A stretch of DNA of 64,000 nt from NCBI RefSeq assembly GCF_048541825.1, contig NZ_CP183332.1:434001-498000 (forward strand), read 5' to 3'. The notes under the pieces are model-generated. The model had not been told where the DNA came from. It worked only from the letters and a program-made list of their open reading frames with translations, and ran no database searches. The DNA is from Caulobacter sp048541825 (GTDB lineage Bacteria > Pseudomonadota > Alphaproteobacteria > Caulobacterales > Caulobacteraceae). Below are positions 26,389-34,388 of the stretch, piece after piece (the first letter of the stretch is position 1; every line of letters begins with the position of its first letter). Position numbers and translations under genes: made by a program.

Positions 26389-27488
26389 TGGTTGCGCCTG
26401 CGTCCGCAGCCTCCCGAGCCGATCGTGTTCGCGTGATGATCGTCGACGATTCCGCCGTTGTGCGCGGGATGGTCTCGCGCTGGCTTGATGAGCGTGCAGA
26501 CATCGAGGTCGTCGCCCTGGCGGTAGACGGCTTTCAGGCCCTCAAGAAGCTTGAGGAACACGAGATCGATGTCTGTCTTCTGGATATCGAGATGCCCAAC
26601 ATGTCTGGGCTTGAGGCGCTACCCAAGTTGCTGGCCTTGCGCCCGCGACTGAAGGTGATCATGGCGTCGACCTTGTCCGAACGCGGGGCCGAAATCACGT
26701 TGCGGGCGCTCAGCCTGGGGGCGACCGACTTTATCCCAAAGCCTTCCGCCAGTCGGCTGGGCGGTGCGGAGGCCTATCAGCGCGACCTGATCGAGAAGAT
26801 TGTGCAACTTGGCCGCCGGCCCAGCGCGGCTGTCGCGCGCACCAGCGCGCCACCGCCGCCTCCTTGCCCGTCGCCCGCCAGCGTGGGGTCATCGCGAAAG
26901 GTTCGTCTGGAGACGCTGGTGGTCGCGTCCTCCACCGGCGGTCCTCCGGCCCTTCGCGAGATGATCGCGGGCCTTGGTCCAAGCTGGCGCACGCCCATCC
27001 TCATCGCTCAGCATATGCCGCAGGGCTTCACCCGCGCCCTGGCCCAGATGATCGCGCGGGTCACACCGATGACCGTCAAAGAGGGAGAGCATGGTGAGCC
27101 GATCACCGACGGGGTGATCTATATCGCCCCTGGCGGCTCCCACATGGTCGTCGAGCGTGGTCGGGATGGAAAGCCGGCGGTCCAGCTGAACCAGGGACCC
27201 GAGGTCAACTGGTGCCGGCCGGCGGCCGATCCGTTGTTCATCAGCGCCGCCGAGGTCTGGGGCAGCGCGACGGCCGGGGTGATCCTGACGGGCATGGGCC
27301 ATGACGGCCGCGAGGGTGCGCGGGCCTTGGTGGCGCGCGGCGCGCAAATCCTCGTCCAGGACGAAGCCAGCAGCGTCGTTTGGGGCATGCCGGGCTCCGT
27401 CGTCCTGGCGGGGATCCCCGCCGACATCCACCCCCTGTCGAACATGGCGGCGCAGTTGGTGATTCTAGCCAAAGGGGGAGCAGCGTGA
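26388..27488 (+). CDS. cheB: CheB receptor methylesterase / glutamine deamidase
   Basis: About 366 residues. N-terminal receiver: VRVMIVDDSAVVRGMVSRWL, phosphoacceptor in CLLDIEMPNMSGLEAL, and FIPKPSASR. The catalytic domain begins near 170 with LVVASSTGGPPALREMI (nucleophile Ser), then IAQHMPQGFTRALAQMI (His) and GVILTGMGHDGREGARAL (Asp). It demethylates MCP glutamates when phosphorylated by CheA. ATG 26388 directly follows an alternative GTG at 26385 that overlaps the cheY stop. The cheR start overlaps its stop. No cheD is seen in the window. Confidence 0.95.
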   Translation: MVAPASAASRADRVRVMIVDDSAVVRGMVSRWLDERADIEVVALAVDGFQALKKLEEHEIDVCLLDIEMPNMSGLEALPKLLALRPRLKVIMASTLSERGAEITLRALSLGATDFIPKPSASRLGGAEAYQRDLIEKIVQLGRRPSAAVARTSAPPPPPCPSPASVGSSRKVRLETLVVASSTGGPPALREMIAGLGPSWRTPILIAQHMPQGFTRALAQMIARVTPMTVKEGEHGEPITDGVIYIAPGGSHMVVERGRDGKPAVQLNQGPEVNWCRPAADPLFISAAEVWGSATAGVILTGMGHDGREGARALVARGAQILVQDEASSVVWGMPGSVVLAGIPADIHPLSNMAAQLVILAKGGAA

Positions 27489-28318
27489 GCAGTCCAGATC
27501 TGAAGCACTTCATGGACCTCCTGCGCAGCAGAACCGGCATCGTTCTGGACGAGAGCAAGGCCTATCTGGTCAATAGTCGCCTCGCCCCCATCGCAGGCAC
27601 AAGCGGCTATGACTCCGTTGACGCCCTGCTGGCGGCGATACGAACCGCGCCGGTGGAGCGGATTATCGAGGCGGCCATTGACGCCATGACGACCAATGAG
27701 ACGCTGTTTTTCCGCGACCAGACTCCGTTTGACCATCTAAGGCGCATGCTCGTTGATCTGGGCCGCAATCGACAGGGGCCGATCCGGTTGTGGAGCGCCG
27801 CCTGTTCTACAGGCCAGGAGCCCTATTCCATCGCCATGCTCTGGGAGGAGCTTGCTCACCTCCTGCCTGGCGTTCGTCTGGAGATCCTGGCCACAGACCT
27901 GTCACGCGAGTGTCTTACCAAGGCTCAGGTCGGGATCTATTCCAGCTTTGAAGTGCAGCGCGGCCTGCCCGTCCAGAAACTGATGAAGCACTTCGAGCGG
28001 GTCGGCGAAAGCTGGCGGATCAAGTCCGATCTGCGCAGCGCGGTGTCCTGGCGGCAATTCAACCTGCTCGAAAGCCCTGTCGGCCTCGGGCGGTTCGACA
28101 TCGTGTTCTGCCGCAATGTCCTGATCTATTTCGACACCAAGACGCGCACCCAGATTCTGGAACGGGTCGCCGGTCAGGTCGTCGATAATGGCTATCTCAT
28201 TCTGGGTGGATCCGAAACGGTGATCGGCGTGACCAACGCCTTCCAGGCGGGACCCGGAGCCGGGCTGTATGTGAAGGCTGCAGGTTTCCGACCGCAAGCC
28301 ACTGCGCAGGCGCGCTAG
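27485..28318 (+). CDS. cheR: CheR chemotaxis protein methyltransferase
   Basis: 277 residues. N-terminal helical domain (LKHFMDLLRSRTGIVLDESK) and SAM-binding domain with ETLFFRD, IRLWSAACSTGQEPYSIAML (SAM loop), LEILATDLSRECL and DIVFCRNVLIYFD. It adds methyl groups to MCP glutamates, antagonising CheB. GTG 27485 overlaps the cheB stop (GTGA); upstream in-frame starts would lie within cheB. It is the last gene of the MCP-cheA-W-Y-B-R operon; its TAG stop is the first part of an AGAGC repeat that precedes two terminator-like hairpins. Confidence 0.95.
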   Translation: MSSPDLKHFMDLLRSRTGIVLDESKAYLVNSRLAPIAGTSGYDSVDALLAAIRTAPVERIIEAAIDAMTTNETLFFRDQTPFDHLRRMLVDLGRNRQGPIRLWSAACSTGQEPYSIAMLWEELAHLLPGVRLEILATDLSRECLTKAQVGIYSSFEVQRGLPVQKLMKHFERVGESWRIKSDLRSAVSWRQFNLLESPVGLGRFDIVFCRNVLIYFDTKTRTQILERVAGQVVDNGYLILGGSETVIGVTNAFQAGPGAGLYVKAAGFRPQATAQAR

Positions 28319-28364
28319 AGCGTTTTCCGACGACGTGGACGCCGGGTCGTCGCTCGACAATGCG
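28317..28364. repeat. AGAGC-type dispersed repeat, copy 1
   Basis: Forty-eight bases starting AGAGCGTTTTCCGACGACG and ending AATGCG; 41 of 48 positions match 38232-38279. The inner arms (CGACGAC and GTCGTCG) can pair. It starts inside the cheR stop codon. Confidence 0.65.
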
Positions 28365-28416
28365 CGGGGAGCCAGGCCGGGCGCGCCCTTGGCCGTTCAC
28401 GCCGATCGGATACCCT

Positions 28417-28467
28417 AGAGCCCTTTCCGACCTGATGGCTTCATCAGGGTCGGCCGAAGAGGGCTCT
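28417..28467. terminator. Long hairpin between cheR and the hybrid kinase gene
   Basis: AGAGCCC at 28417 pairs with GGGCTCT ending at 28467; inside, CCGACCTGATG pairs with CATCAGGGTCGG with one bulge. It lies between two convergent genes and so may terminate both, though no strong T-run follows. Confidence 0.55.
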
Positions 28468-28480
28468 AAATCACAAGTTT

Positions 28481-28525
28481 AGAGCGTTTTCCGATAGCCG
28501 TTTCACACCGATCGGAACACGCTCT
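28481..28525. terminator. Hairpin overlapping the hybrid kinase stop codon
   Basis: AGAGCGTTTTCCGAT pairs with ATCGGAACACGCTCT with one mismatch. The left arm begins like the AGAGC dispersed repeat, and the right arm carries part of the kinase stop codon (CTA on the plus strand at 28524). Confidence 0.5.
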
Positions 28526-31500
28526 AGGCGGAGCGATGAGCTTGCGCAAAAGGTCCAGGATCAAGCGCGGCGACGACCGCGCCCAGCAATTTACCGGCTG
28601 ATATCGGCTTCAGGATGCGACCTTCAAACAGGTCGGCGCGCGCGGGCGACAAGGCATCGTGATCCGCCGAACACAACAGCATCGGGGCATGGCGATTGGG
28701 TCCGGCGCCGGATCGGATCGCCTGAGCGGTGTCGATGCCCGACAGGTCGGGCATATGCCAGTCCAGCAGGATCAGGTCGTAGGGCTGGCTATTGGCCGCG
28801 GCGATAGCCTCGCTTCCATTGCAAGCCGTATCAACGGTCAGGCCCAGCGATTGCAGCATCAGGCTGATGACCTCGAGTGTTTCCGGGTGATCATCGGCGG
28901 TCAGAACCCTCAGGCCCGGTGGCAGGAGGGGCGTCTCCTGCCCCTCGATTTCACGGTTGGCCTTGCAGGGCGCCGCCGGCAGTTCGAACCAGAAGGTCGA
29001 ACCCTTCCCCTCGATGCTGTTGACGCCGATTTCGCCGCCCATCGCTTCGACTAGGCCACGGCAGATCGCCAGGCCAAGGCCCGTGCCGCCAAAGCGCCGG
29101 GAAATGGATCCATCAACCTGGGAGAAGCGGAGGAAAAGTCTTGAGATATTGTCGGGAGAAACACCAATGCCGCTATCTGTGACCTCAAATCGGAGGCGGT
29201 TTGCAGCCTCATCAAATGACGTCGCGACTGAAACCTGTCCAGTCTGAGTGAACTTGATGGCGTTGCCCACAAGATTGACCAGCACCTGCCGAACGCGCTT
29301 GGCGTCCGCCATCACGTAATGCGGCAAGCCCTCGAGGCCGTCGTGACAAATCTCAAGGCCCTTATTGGCGGCCTGAATATTCAAGAGGTCGGTGGTTTCA
29401 ACGACGAGGGACGACATACTCGTCGGCTCGGGCGAAAACTGAACCTCCCCGGCCTCGATCTTCGAAAAGTCCAGAATGTCATTGATCGTCGACAGCAAGG
29501 TGCGACCGCCGGCGACAATGCGGTCGGCGGCCAGGCGAACCCTGTCGGAAAGGCCGGATTCGCCCTGAATCTGCTGCGAAAAGCCAATCACACTGGTCAA
29601 GGGTGTGCGGAGTTCGTGGCTCATATTGGCCAGGAACTCGGCCTTTGCGGCGGCGGCGGCCTCGGCCTGTCGGCGAGCCTGGACCAAGCCGTCCTCAAGC
29701 TCGCGCCGTTCGGTAACATCGCGATAGGTCGAGTTGACCATGATGATCTGCCCGGCGCCGTCCCTGACGAAAGTGGGACTGCCCTGGAGCCAGACATAGT
29801 CGCCGGCCTTGGTCAAAACGCGCCACTCGCGGCCTGGCGGCTCGGATCCCGGATTTTTGAGGAATTCTGCCAGCAGGCCTACCGCAGCGGCGACATCGTC
29901 AGGATGGATGAGCTCGGGCAGGCGGCGACCGACCAGTTCCTCTGGCCGATAGCCAAGATGGATCGATGAGGGCGAGGCATAGCCGATCACGCCGTCCAGC
30001 CCGAACTGCAGGGTGAGATCGCGTGCGCTGTCGGCCAGGAGGCGATAGCGCCGCTCACTGGCCTCGGCATTCTGCTGGGCGCGGCTAGCCTCCTCATTTG
30101 CGCGGATCAGCTCGGCTTCAATGGCCTTCCGATCGGTGACGTCGCGCGAGACGTCAATGAATTCGCGCAGTTGTCCTGTCTTGGGGTCTCGAACCGCGAA
30201 GGGCTGGGACTCCATGACGCGATACTCGCCAGCAGCATTCCGAATCCGCGATTCCAGCGCCGGGAGCCGCGCGTCGGGCTCCATCGCCAAACGCGTGTAG
30301 TGTTGCACTGCCTGCGGCTGGTCGTCAGGATGCATGAACTCGCTGGTGAAATGGCCAATGAGGTCCTCGGGCTCGAAGCCGAGAATGTCCTGGACGACCG
30401 GCGACACCGCCAGAGTTTTGCCATTGGGGGCAAATCGCATGATGATGTCGCGCGACCCTGCGACGAGCCGCCGAAACTCTTCATCGCGCTCGGCCAGAGC
30501 CCGTTCGGCGCGCTTGCGGGCCGTGATGTCCCGGATCGCGTGGACCAACTCCACGATGCGGTTCGAGACGGGATCCCGGATGACGCGAGGGTGTGTCTCG
30601 ATCCAGATCACCTCGCCGTCCCTGCGGACCATGCGATACTCTGCCACCAACTCGTCGTTCTTGATCTGGCCGCTCAGGAGCGGGCCAAATTGACTCACGG
30701 TCCTGGACTGATCATCGGGATGGACCAAATGCAGCAGGTTGCGACCTTTGAGGTCGTCAATTGCAAATCCCAACACACGCTCGCAGGCTATCGAGACGTA
30801 GGAGATAATGCCGTCGGGTCCGCAGACGACGATCATGTCGTTGCTGTTCTCGGCGAGCCGGCGGTAGTGGGCTTCGCTCTGAGCCAGTTTTTCGCGCAAG
30901 GCCCGGGCTTCGGTCATGTCCTGAGCGACGCCGCTGACGCGCGTCAGGTCGCCCGAGGCCGAGGTCTGGGCGCCCAGGGTCGAGGTCAGGTAGCGAATCT
31001 CGCCGTCTGGTCGCTGCACACGATAGTCGCAGGAGAAAACCTTGTCGGGCTCGATGGTCAGCCGATTGATTGCGGCCTCGATCGTCGCAATGTCCTCAGG
31101 GTGGATTTGCGCATAAAGGCTGTTGAGGTCCGTGGCCGGCGCGGCCGGATCCGAACCGTGAAGGGCATGGATGGTCGGGGACCCCCGCCACACCCCGGTC
31201 TCCAGGTCGTACGACCAGTTTCCCACTCCGAGCAGACGTTCGGCGCTGCTCAACTGAACCTCGGCGATATCCAGGCGCGCCTCGCTGCCGCGCATCGCCA
31301 GAATCACCCCCAGGGTCGCGGCGACATCCGTCAGCACGGCCTTGGTCCGTCTGCTGACGGACCGTCGGGAAACCTCGTCGATGGCGTAAAGCGCAACCAG
31401 GAACTGGCCCTGATCGTCGAGGATGGGTACGGCGGTTAGCGAGCCTCTGACTGCCGCGCGGCGGTCGACCAGACCGCCGTCGGCCCCGACGCCGGCCGCC

Positions 31501-31682
31501 AGGAGGCCGGCGGTCAAATTCAGGCGCTCAATCAGGTCCTTGTCCCAACGCGATGAGTCGCGCTCAGACCAGGCCAGGCCGACGGTCGTCTGCTGCAGAA
31601 TTCGCGCAACGCCCCGCAGGACCTTGGTTAGCCGTTCATCGCCCTTCGCGCCCGGCGTGCGGATCCGGTGGCTACCGCTCAC
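28524..31682 (-). CDS. Four-PAS hybrid sensor histidine kinase with C-terminal receiver
   Basis: 1052 residues, no membrane segment evident. Residues about 20-145 look GAF-like (LERLNLTAGLLAAG-type start, LTAVPILDDQGQFLVALY). Four PAS/PAC units follow from about 160 to 670, each ending in HPDD or HPED (for example NLLHLVHPDD, SEFMHPDD, LPELIHPDD). The HisKA box is FLANMSHELRTPLTSVIGFS, the N box NLVGNAIKFTQTG, then SGIGVSPDNI and GTGLGLAICRGLVEAMGG. The receiver phosphoacceptor lies in LILLDWHMPDLSG. The GTG start overlaps the stop of the upstream MCP gene by four bases, so kinase and chemoreceptor are co-translated, an uncommon pairing that suggests a shared signal. Confidence 0.93.
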   Translation of the reverse strand: MSGSHRIRTPGAKGDERLTKVLRGVARILQQTTVGLAWSERDSSRWDKDLIERLNLTAGLLAAGVGADGGLVDRRAAVRGSLTAVPILDDQGQFLVALYAIDEVSRRSVSRRTKAVLTDVAATLGVILAMRGSEARLDIAEVQLSSAERLLGVGNWSYDLETGVWRGSPTIHALHGSDPAAPATDLNSLYAQIHPEDIATIEAAINRLTIEPDKVFSCDYRVQRPDGEIRYLTSTLGAQTSASGDLTRVSGVAQDMTEARALREKLAQSEAHYRRLAENSNDMIVVCGPDGIISYVSIACERVLGFAIDDLKGRNLLHLVHPDDQSRTVSQFGPLLSGQIKNDELVAEYRMVRRDGEVIWIETHPRVIRDPVSNRIVELVHAIRDITARKRAERALAERDEEFRRLVAGSRDIIMRFAPNGKTLAVSPVVQDILGFEPEDLIGHFTSEFMHPDDQPQAVQHYTRLAMEPDARLPALESRIRNAAGEYRVMESQPFAVRDPKTGQLREFIDVSRDVTDRKAIEAELIRANEEASRAQQNAEASERRYRLLADSARDLTLQFGLDGVIGYASPSSIHLGYRPEELVGRRLPELIHPDDVAAAVGLLAEFLKNPGSEPPGREWRVLTKAGDYVWLQGSPTFVRDGAGQIIMVNSTYRDVTERRELEDGLVQARRQAEAAAAAKAEFLANMSHELRTPLTSVIGFSQQIQGESGLSDRVRLAADRIVAGGRTLLSTINDILDFSKIEAGEVQFSPEPTSMSSLVVETTDLLNIQAANKGLEICHDGLEGLPHYVMADAKRVRQVLVNLVGNAIKFTQTGQVSVATSFDEAANRLRFEVTDSGIGVSPDNISRLFLRFSQVDGSISRRFGGTGLGLAICRGLVEAMGGEIGVNSIEGKGSTFWFELPAAPCKANREIEGQETPLLPPGLRVLTADDHPETLEVISLMLQSLGLTVDTACNGSEAIAAANSQPYDLILLDWHMPDLSGIDTAQAIRSGAGPNRHAPMLLCSADHDALSPARADLFEGRILKPISAGKLLGAVVAALDPGPFAQAHRSA

Positions 31683-33619
31683 CCGAACAACCGATCGATC
31701 TCATTGAGGGCCTCGCTCTGCCCCGGCGATCTGGCTTCGTTGCCCTCCGGCGTCCCGCCGTCACGGAACCGGCTGATCGAGGCCATGAGGCCACCGGCCT
31801 CGCCGGCCAGAGATTGGCTGGCCCCGGTGGCTTCAGCGACCATGGCCGCATTGTTGCGGGTGATTTCGTCAATCAGGGCCACGGCGGCATGAATGCCACT
31901 GATACTCTCGCTCTGCATGCGACTGGAATTCGAGATCCCCTGAACCAGACCATGGATCTGCATGACCTGACCGACGATCTCGGTCAGGACCTGGCTGGTC
32001 TGGGAAACCTGGCTGCCGCCGGCGGCCACTTCGGCATTGGCCCGCGTGACCAGGGCGCTGATTTCCTTTGCGGCCGTCGCCGAACGTTGAGCCAAGGCCC
32101 GGACCTCTTGGGCGACGACGGCAAAGCCGCGCCCGGAATCGCCGGCCCTGGCCGCCTCGACACCGGCATTGAGCGCCAGAAGGTTGGTCTGAAAGGCGAT
32201 CTCGTCGATCACCGCGCTGATCGTGCCGATCTGGCCGGACGAGGCCTGGATGCGCGCCATGGCTTCGACCGCGCCGTCCATGACGGTCGTCGAGCGCTCT
32301 GCCGACTGCTTGGCGGCGACGACAACGTGCAGGGCCTCCTCGGCCTTTGCGGTGGTGACCTGGACCTCGCCTTGCAGCACCGTCAAGGACTGAGCCGATT
32401 CACGGACGGATGTGGCCTGTTGCTCGGTCCGCGATGACAGGCGTTCGGCGGCGCGCGACAGTTCCGACGCCCCGAAGCTGACCGCCTCGGTGGCCTCCAG
32501 AATTGAGCCCATCACCGAACCCAGGGCCTCCATGGAGGCGTTGAAGTCGATCCGCAGCTGGTCGAGGCCTGGGCCGAATTGCTCGGACATTCGGATCGAT
32601 AGATCGCCGACCGCCAAACGCTCCAGTGCGTCGCCCAGCCTGTCGATGACCGCGGCGTGGTCCGTCGACAGTCGCTCGACCTGCGCGGCGCGGGCGATGA
32701 GCTCCTGTTGATAGGTCTGGATCTCGGAATCATGCGCCAGGCGCGCCGCCTTGCGTTGCAGCGCGGCGCGCCGGAACGTGTCGACCGACCTCAACATGCT
32801 GCCGATCTCGTCACTGCGCTTCAGATAGGGCGGCTCCACGTCATAGTCGCCCTCAGCCAGACCGGCCATGTAGGCCGTGGTCTTGTGCAGCGGTTGCAGG
32901 ACTGTTCTGCGCAGGTGAAAGGCGACCAGAATACTGACCGTGACGCCGACACAGGCCAGGACCAGGGCCATGACTTGCGATTCCTGCATGCGTCTGATGG
33001 CGACGGCTTCGATCGCCTGATGCTGCGCAGCGATGCGCCCCATCAGCCCCTGCCTTTGCGAGCCGAGGCTCTCAAGATCATCGGTCAAGGCCAGGGCCGC
33101 CGCGTCAAAGCCGGCCATATGGACATTGCCCGCCGATGTGCCGCCGTCGATATAGGCGCGCGCCATGGTCACGCCGCTGGAATAGTAGGCCTCAAACATC
33201 GCTTGGGAATTGGCCAGTCGCTGGGCCAGTTCCGGGGCTCCAAGCTTGAACGCCAGCTTGCGCGCTCGCGCCCCGTCTTCCGCAAACCGTTTGCGGAACG
33301 CTTCGGCCTGTTCGAACCCGTCGCTCAGCCCGTCCTCGCCGCGCGTCGCCGAGATGTCGGTCAGGAACTGCTGGACCTGAAAGACGTCGAATTGCATCGC
33401 CGCGACCGCTTGGCTCAGCTCGAAACTGGCGGTCGTCGCCTCGGTATCGCGTTGAATTTCCGCGCGCCTCTGGATGAGGCCATAGCTCGTTGTGGCCGCC
33501 CACAGGCCCGCGACCAACACGATCAAACAGCCCAAAAGAACAAGAGCAATCGACATGTCGCGCGCGATACGCTTGTTGTCGAGCTTCGGGTCCCTAGTTT
33601 TTGTCGAGGCCAGGATCAT
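31679..33619 (-). CDS. Membrane methyl-accepting chemotaxis protein with C-terminal EIDRLFG
   Basis: About 646 residues. TM1 is MSIALVLLGCLIVLVAGLW, a helical periplasmic sensor follows to about 185, and TM2 is VMALVLACVGVTVSILVAF. Then come HAMP-like segments and the signalling hairpin QTNLLALNAGVEAARAGDSG then RGFAVVAQEVRALA. The last residues are ALNEIDRLFG, almost the same as the CheZ tail EIDALFG and like the FliM N-terminal CheY-binding peptide; an MCP would more often end in a CheR-tethering pentapeptide or nothing. ATG 33619 has GGGGAC 8 bases upstream. It overlaps the hybrid kinase start. The ligand is unknown. Confidence 0.92.
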   Translation of the reverse strand: MILASTKTRDPKLDNKRIARDMSIALVLLGCLIVLVAGLWAATTSYGLIQRRAEIQRDTEATTASFELSQAVAAMQFDVFQVQQFLTDISATRGEDGLSDGFEQAEAFRKRFAEDGARARKLAFKLGAPELAQRLANSQAMFEAYYSSGVTMARAYIDGGTSAGNVHMAGFDAAALALTDDLESLGSQRQGLMGRIAAQHQAIEAVAIRRMQESQVMALVLACVGVTVSILVAFHLRRTVLQPLHKTTAYMAGLAEGDYDVEPPYLKRSDEIGSMLRSVDTFRRAALQRKAARLAHDSEIQTYQQELIARAAQVERLSTDHAAVIDRLGDALERLAVGDLSIRMSEQFGPGLDQLRIDFNASMEALGSVMGSILEATEAVSFGASELSRAAERLSSRTEQQATSVRESAQSLTVLQGEVQVTTAKAEEALHVVVAAKQSAERSTTVMDGAVEAMARIQASSGQIGTISAVIDEIAFQTNLLALNAGVEAARAGDSGRGFAVVAQEVRALAQRSATAAKEISALVTRANAEVAAGGSQVSQTSQVLTEIVGQVMQIHGLVQGISNSSRMQSESISGIHAAVALIDEITRNNAAMVAEATGASQSLAGEAGGLMASISRFRDGGTPEGNEARSPGQSEALNEIDRLFG

Positions 33620-33891
33620 GCACGTCCCCAATCTATGCTGGGATCATGGTTGTTGAATCTTAATGCGCAGAAAAAGGGATCGGAGTCAGGCCTTGCCTGC
33701 GACAATTTGACTTTCCGTTCTGATCTGCTGAAACTTACTGCCCTCGCCGGGGCCGGCCCCAGACACATTCCGACCCAATCAGATTGTGACGAGGCTTGCG
33801 TTGCGAGATAAATTGAGTGGCCTAGTCTTGCGTCCCGGCCGGGCGAAGCGCTTGTGTCGGAAATAGCCTGGGCAAGTCACGGAGTGTCGCT

Positions 33892-34266
33892 ATGGAAATC
33901 CTGGTGGTCGAAGATGACGAAGCCATTCGGAATTTGATCGTTTCCCAACTGCAGGACGCCGGCTTTGACGTTTCGACGGCCTGCGACGGCGTGGAAGGTT
34001 TGGCCTCTATTCGCAACCGTCGCCCCGACGCCGTCCTGCTGGACATCAACATGCCAAACATGGATGGTTTTGCGGTGTTGGAAAAGCTGAAGAGCGATCC
34101 CGCGACCAGTGAACTTCCGGTTTTGATGCTGTCGGCCCAAAGTTCGCCTGAAGATATTCATCGGGCTGTTCACCTCGGCGCCGACGATTACATCGGCAAG
34201 CCCTTCGAGACCCGGCAATTGCTGCGACGGGTGAACCGCATGCTCAGCAAGATAACGCCGGTCTAA
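33892..34266 (+). CDS. Single-domain response regulator
   Basis: 124 residues, receiver only: ILVVEDDEAIRNLIVSQL, phosphoacceptor in AVLLDINMPNMDGFAVLEKL, Ser in VLMLSAQSSPEDI and Lys in DDYIGKPFETRQLL. It is flanked by a divergent MCP gene (272-base gap) and a same-strand MCP gene (122-base gap). The VEDDEAIRNL start and LSAQS active-site residue look more like a generic DivK/PilH-type receiver than the two motor-type CheYs. It could serve the four-PAS kinase. No output domain. Confidence 0.9.
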   Translation: MEILVVEDDEAIRNLIVSQLQDAGFDVSTACDGVEGLASIRNRRPDAVLLDINMPNMDGFAVLEKLKSDPATSELPVLMLSAQSSPEDIHRAVHLGADDYIGKPFETRQLLRRVNRMLSKITPV

Positions 34267-34328
34267 AGACGCGGGTTCAGCACACGCGACCCCATGACGC
34301 ACGCCTAGCCGTTCTCAAAGGGCGTTCC

Positions 34329-34344
34329 CTAATGCCGAATTAAC
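34329..34344 (+). promoter_or_regulatory. Candidate CtrA box upstream of the second membrane MCP
   Basis: CTAA-TGCCGAA-TTAAC matches 8 of 9 fixed positions of TTAA-N7-TTAAC and ends 44 bases before the ATG at 34389, paralleling the site at 21826-21841. Confidence 0.45.
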
Positions 34345-34388
34345 CAAAAACTCCGCAGGCTGCGACATCGCATTCTCGAGGTCGCGCA

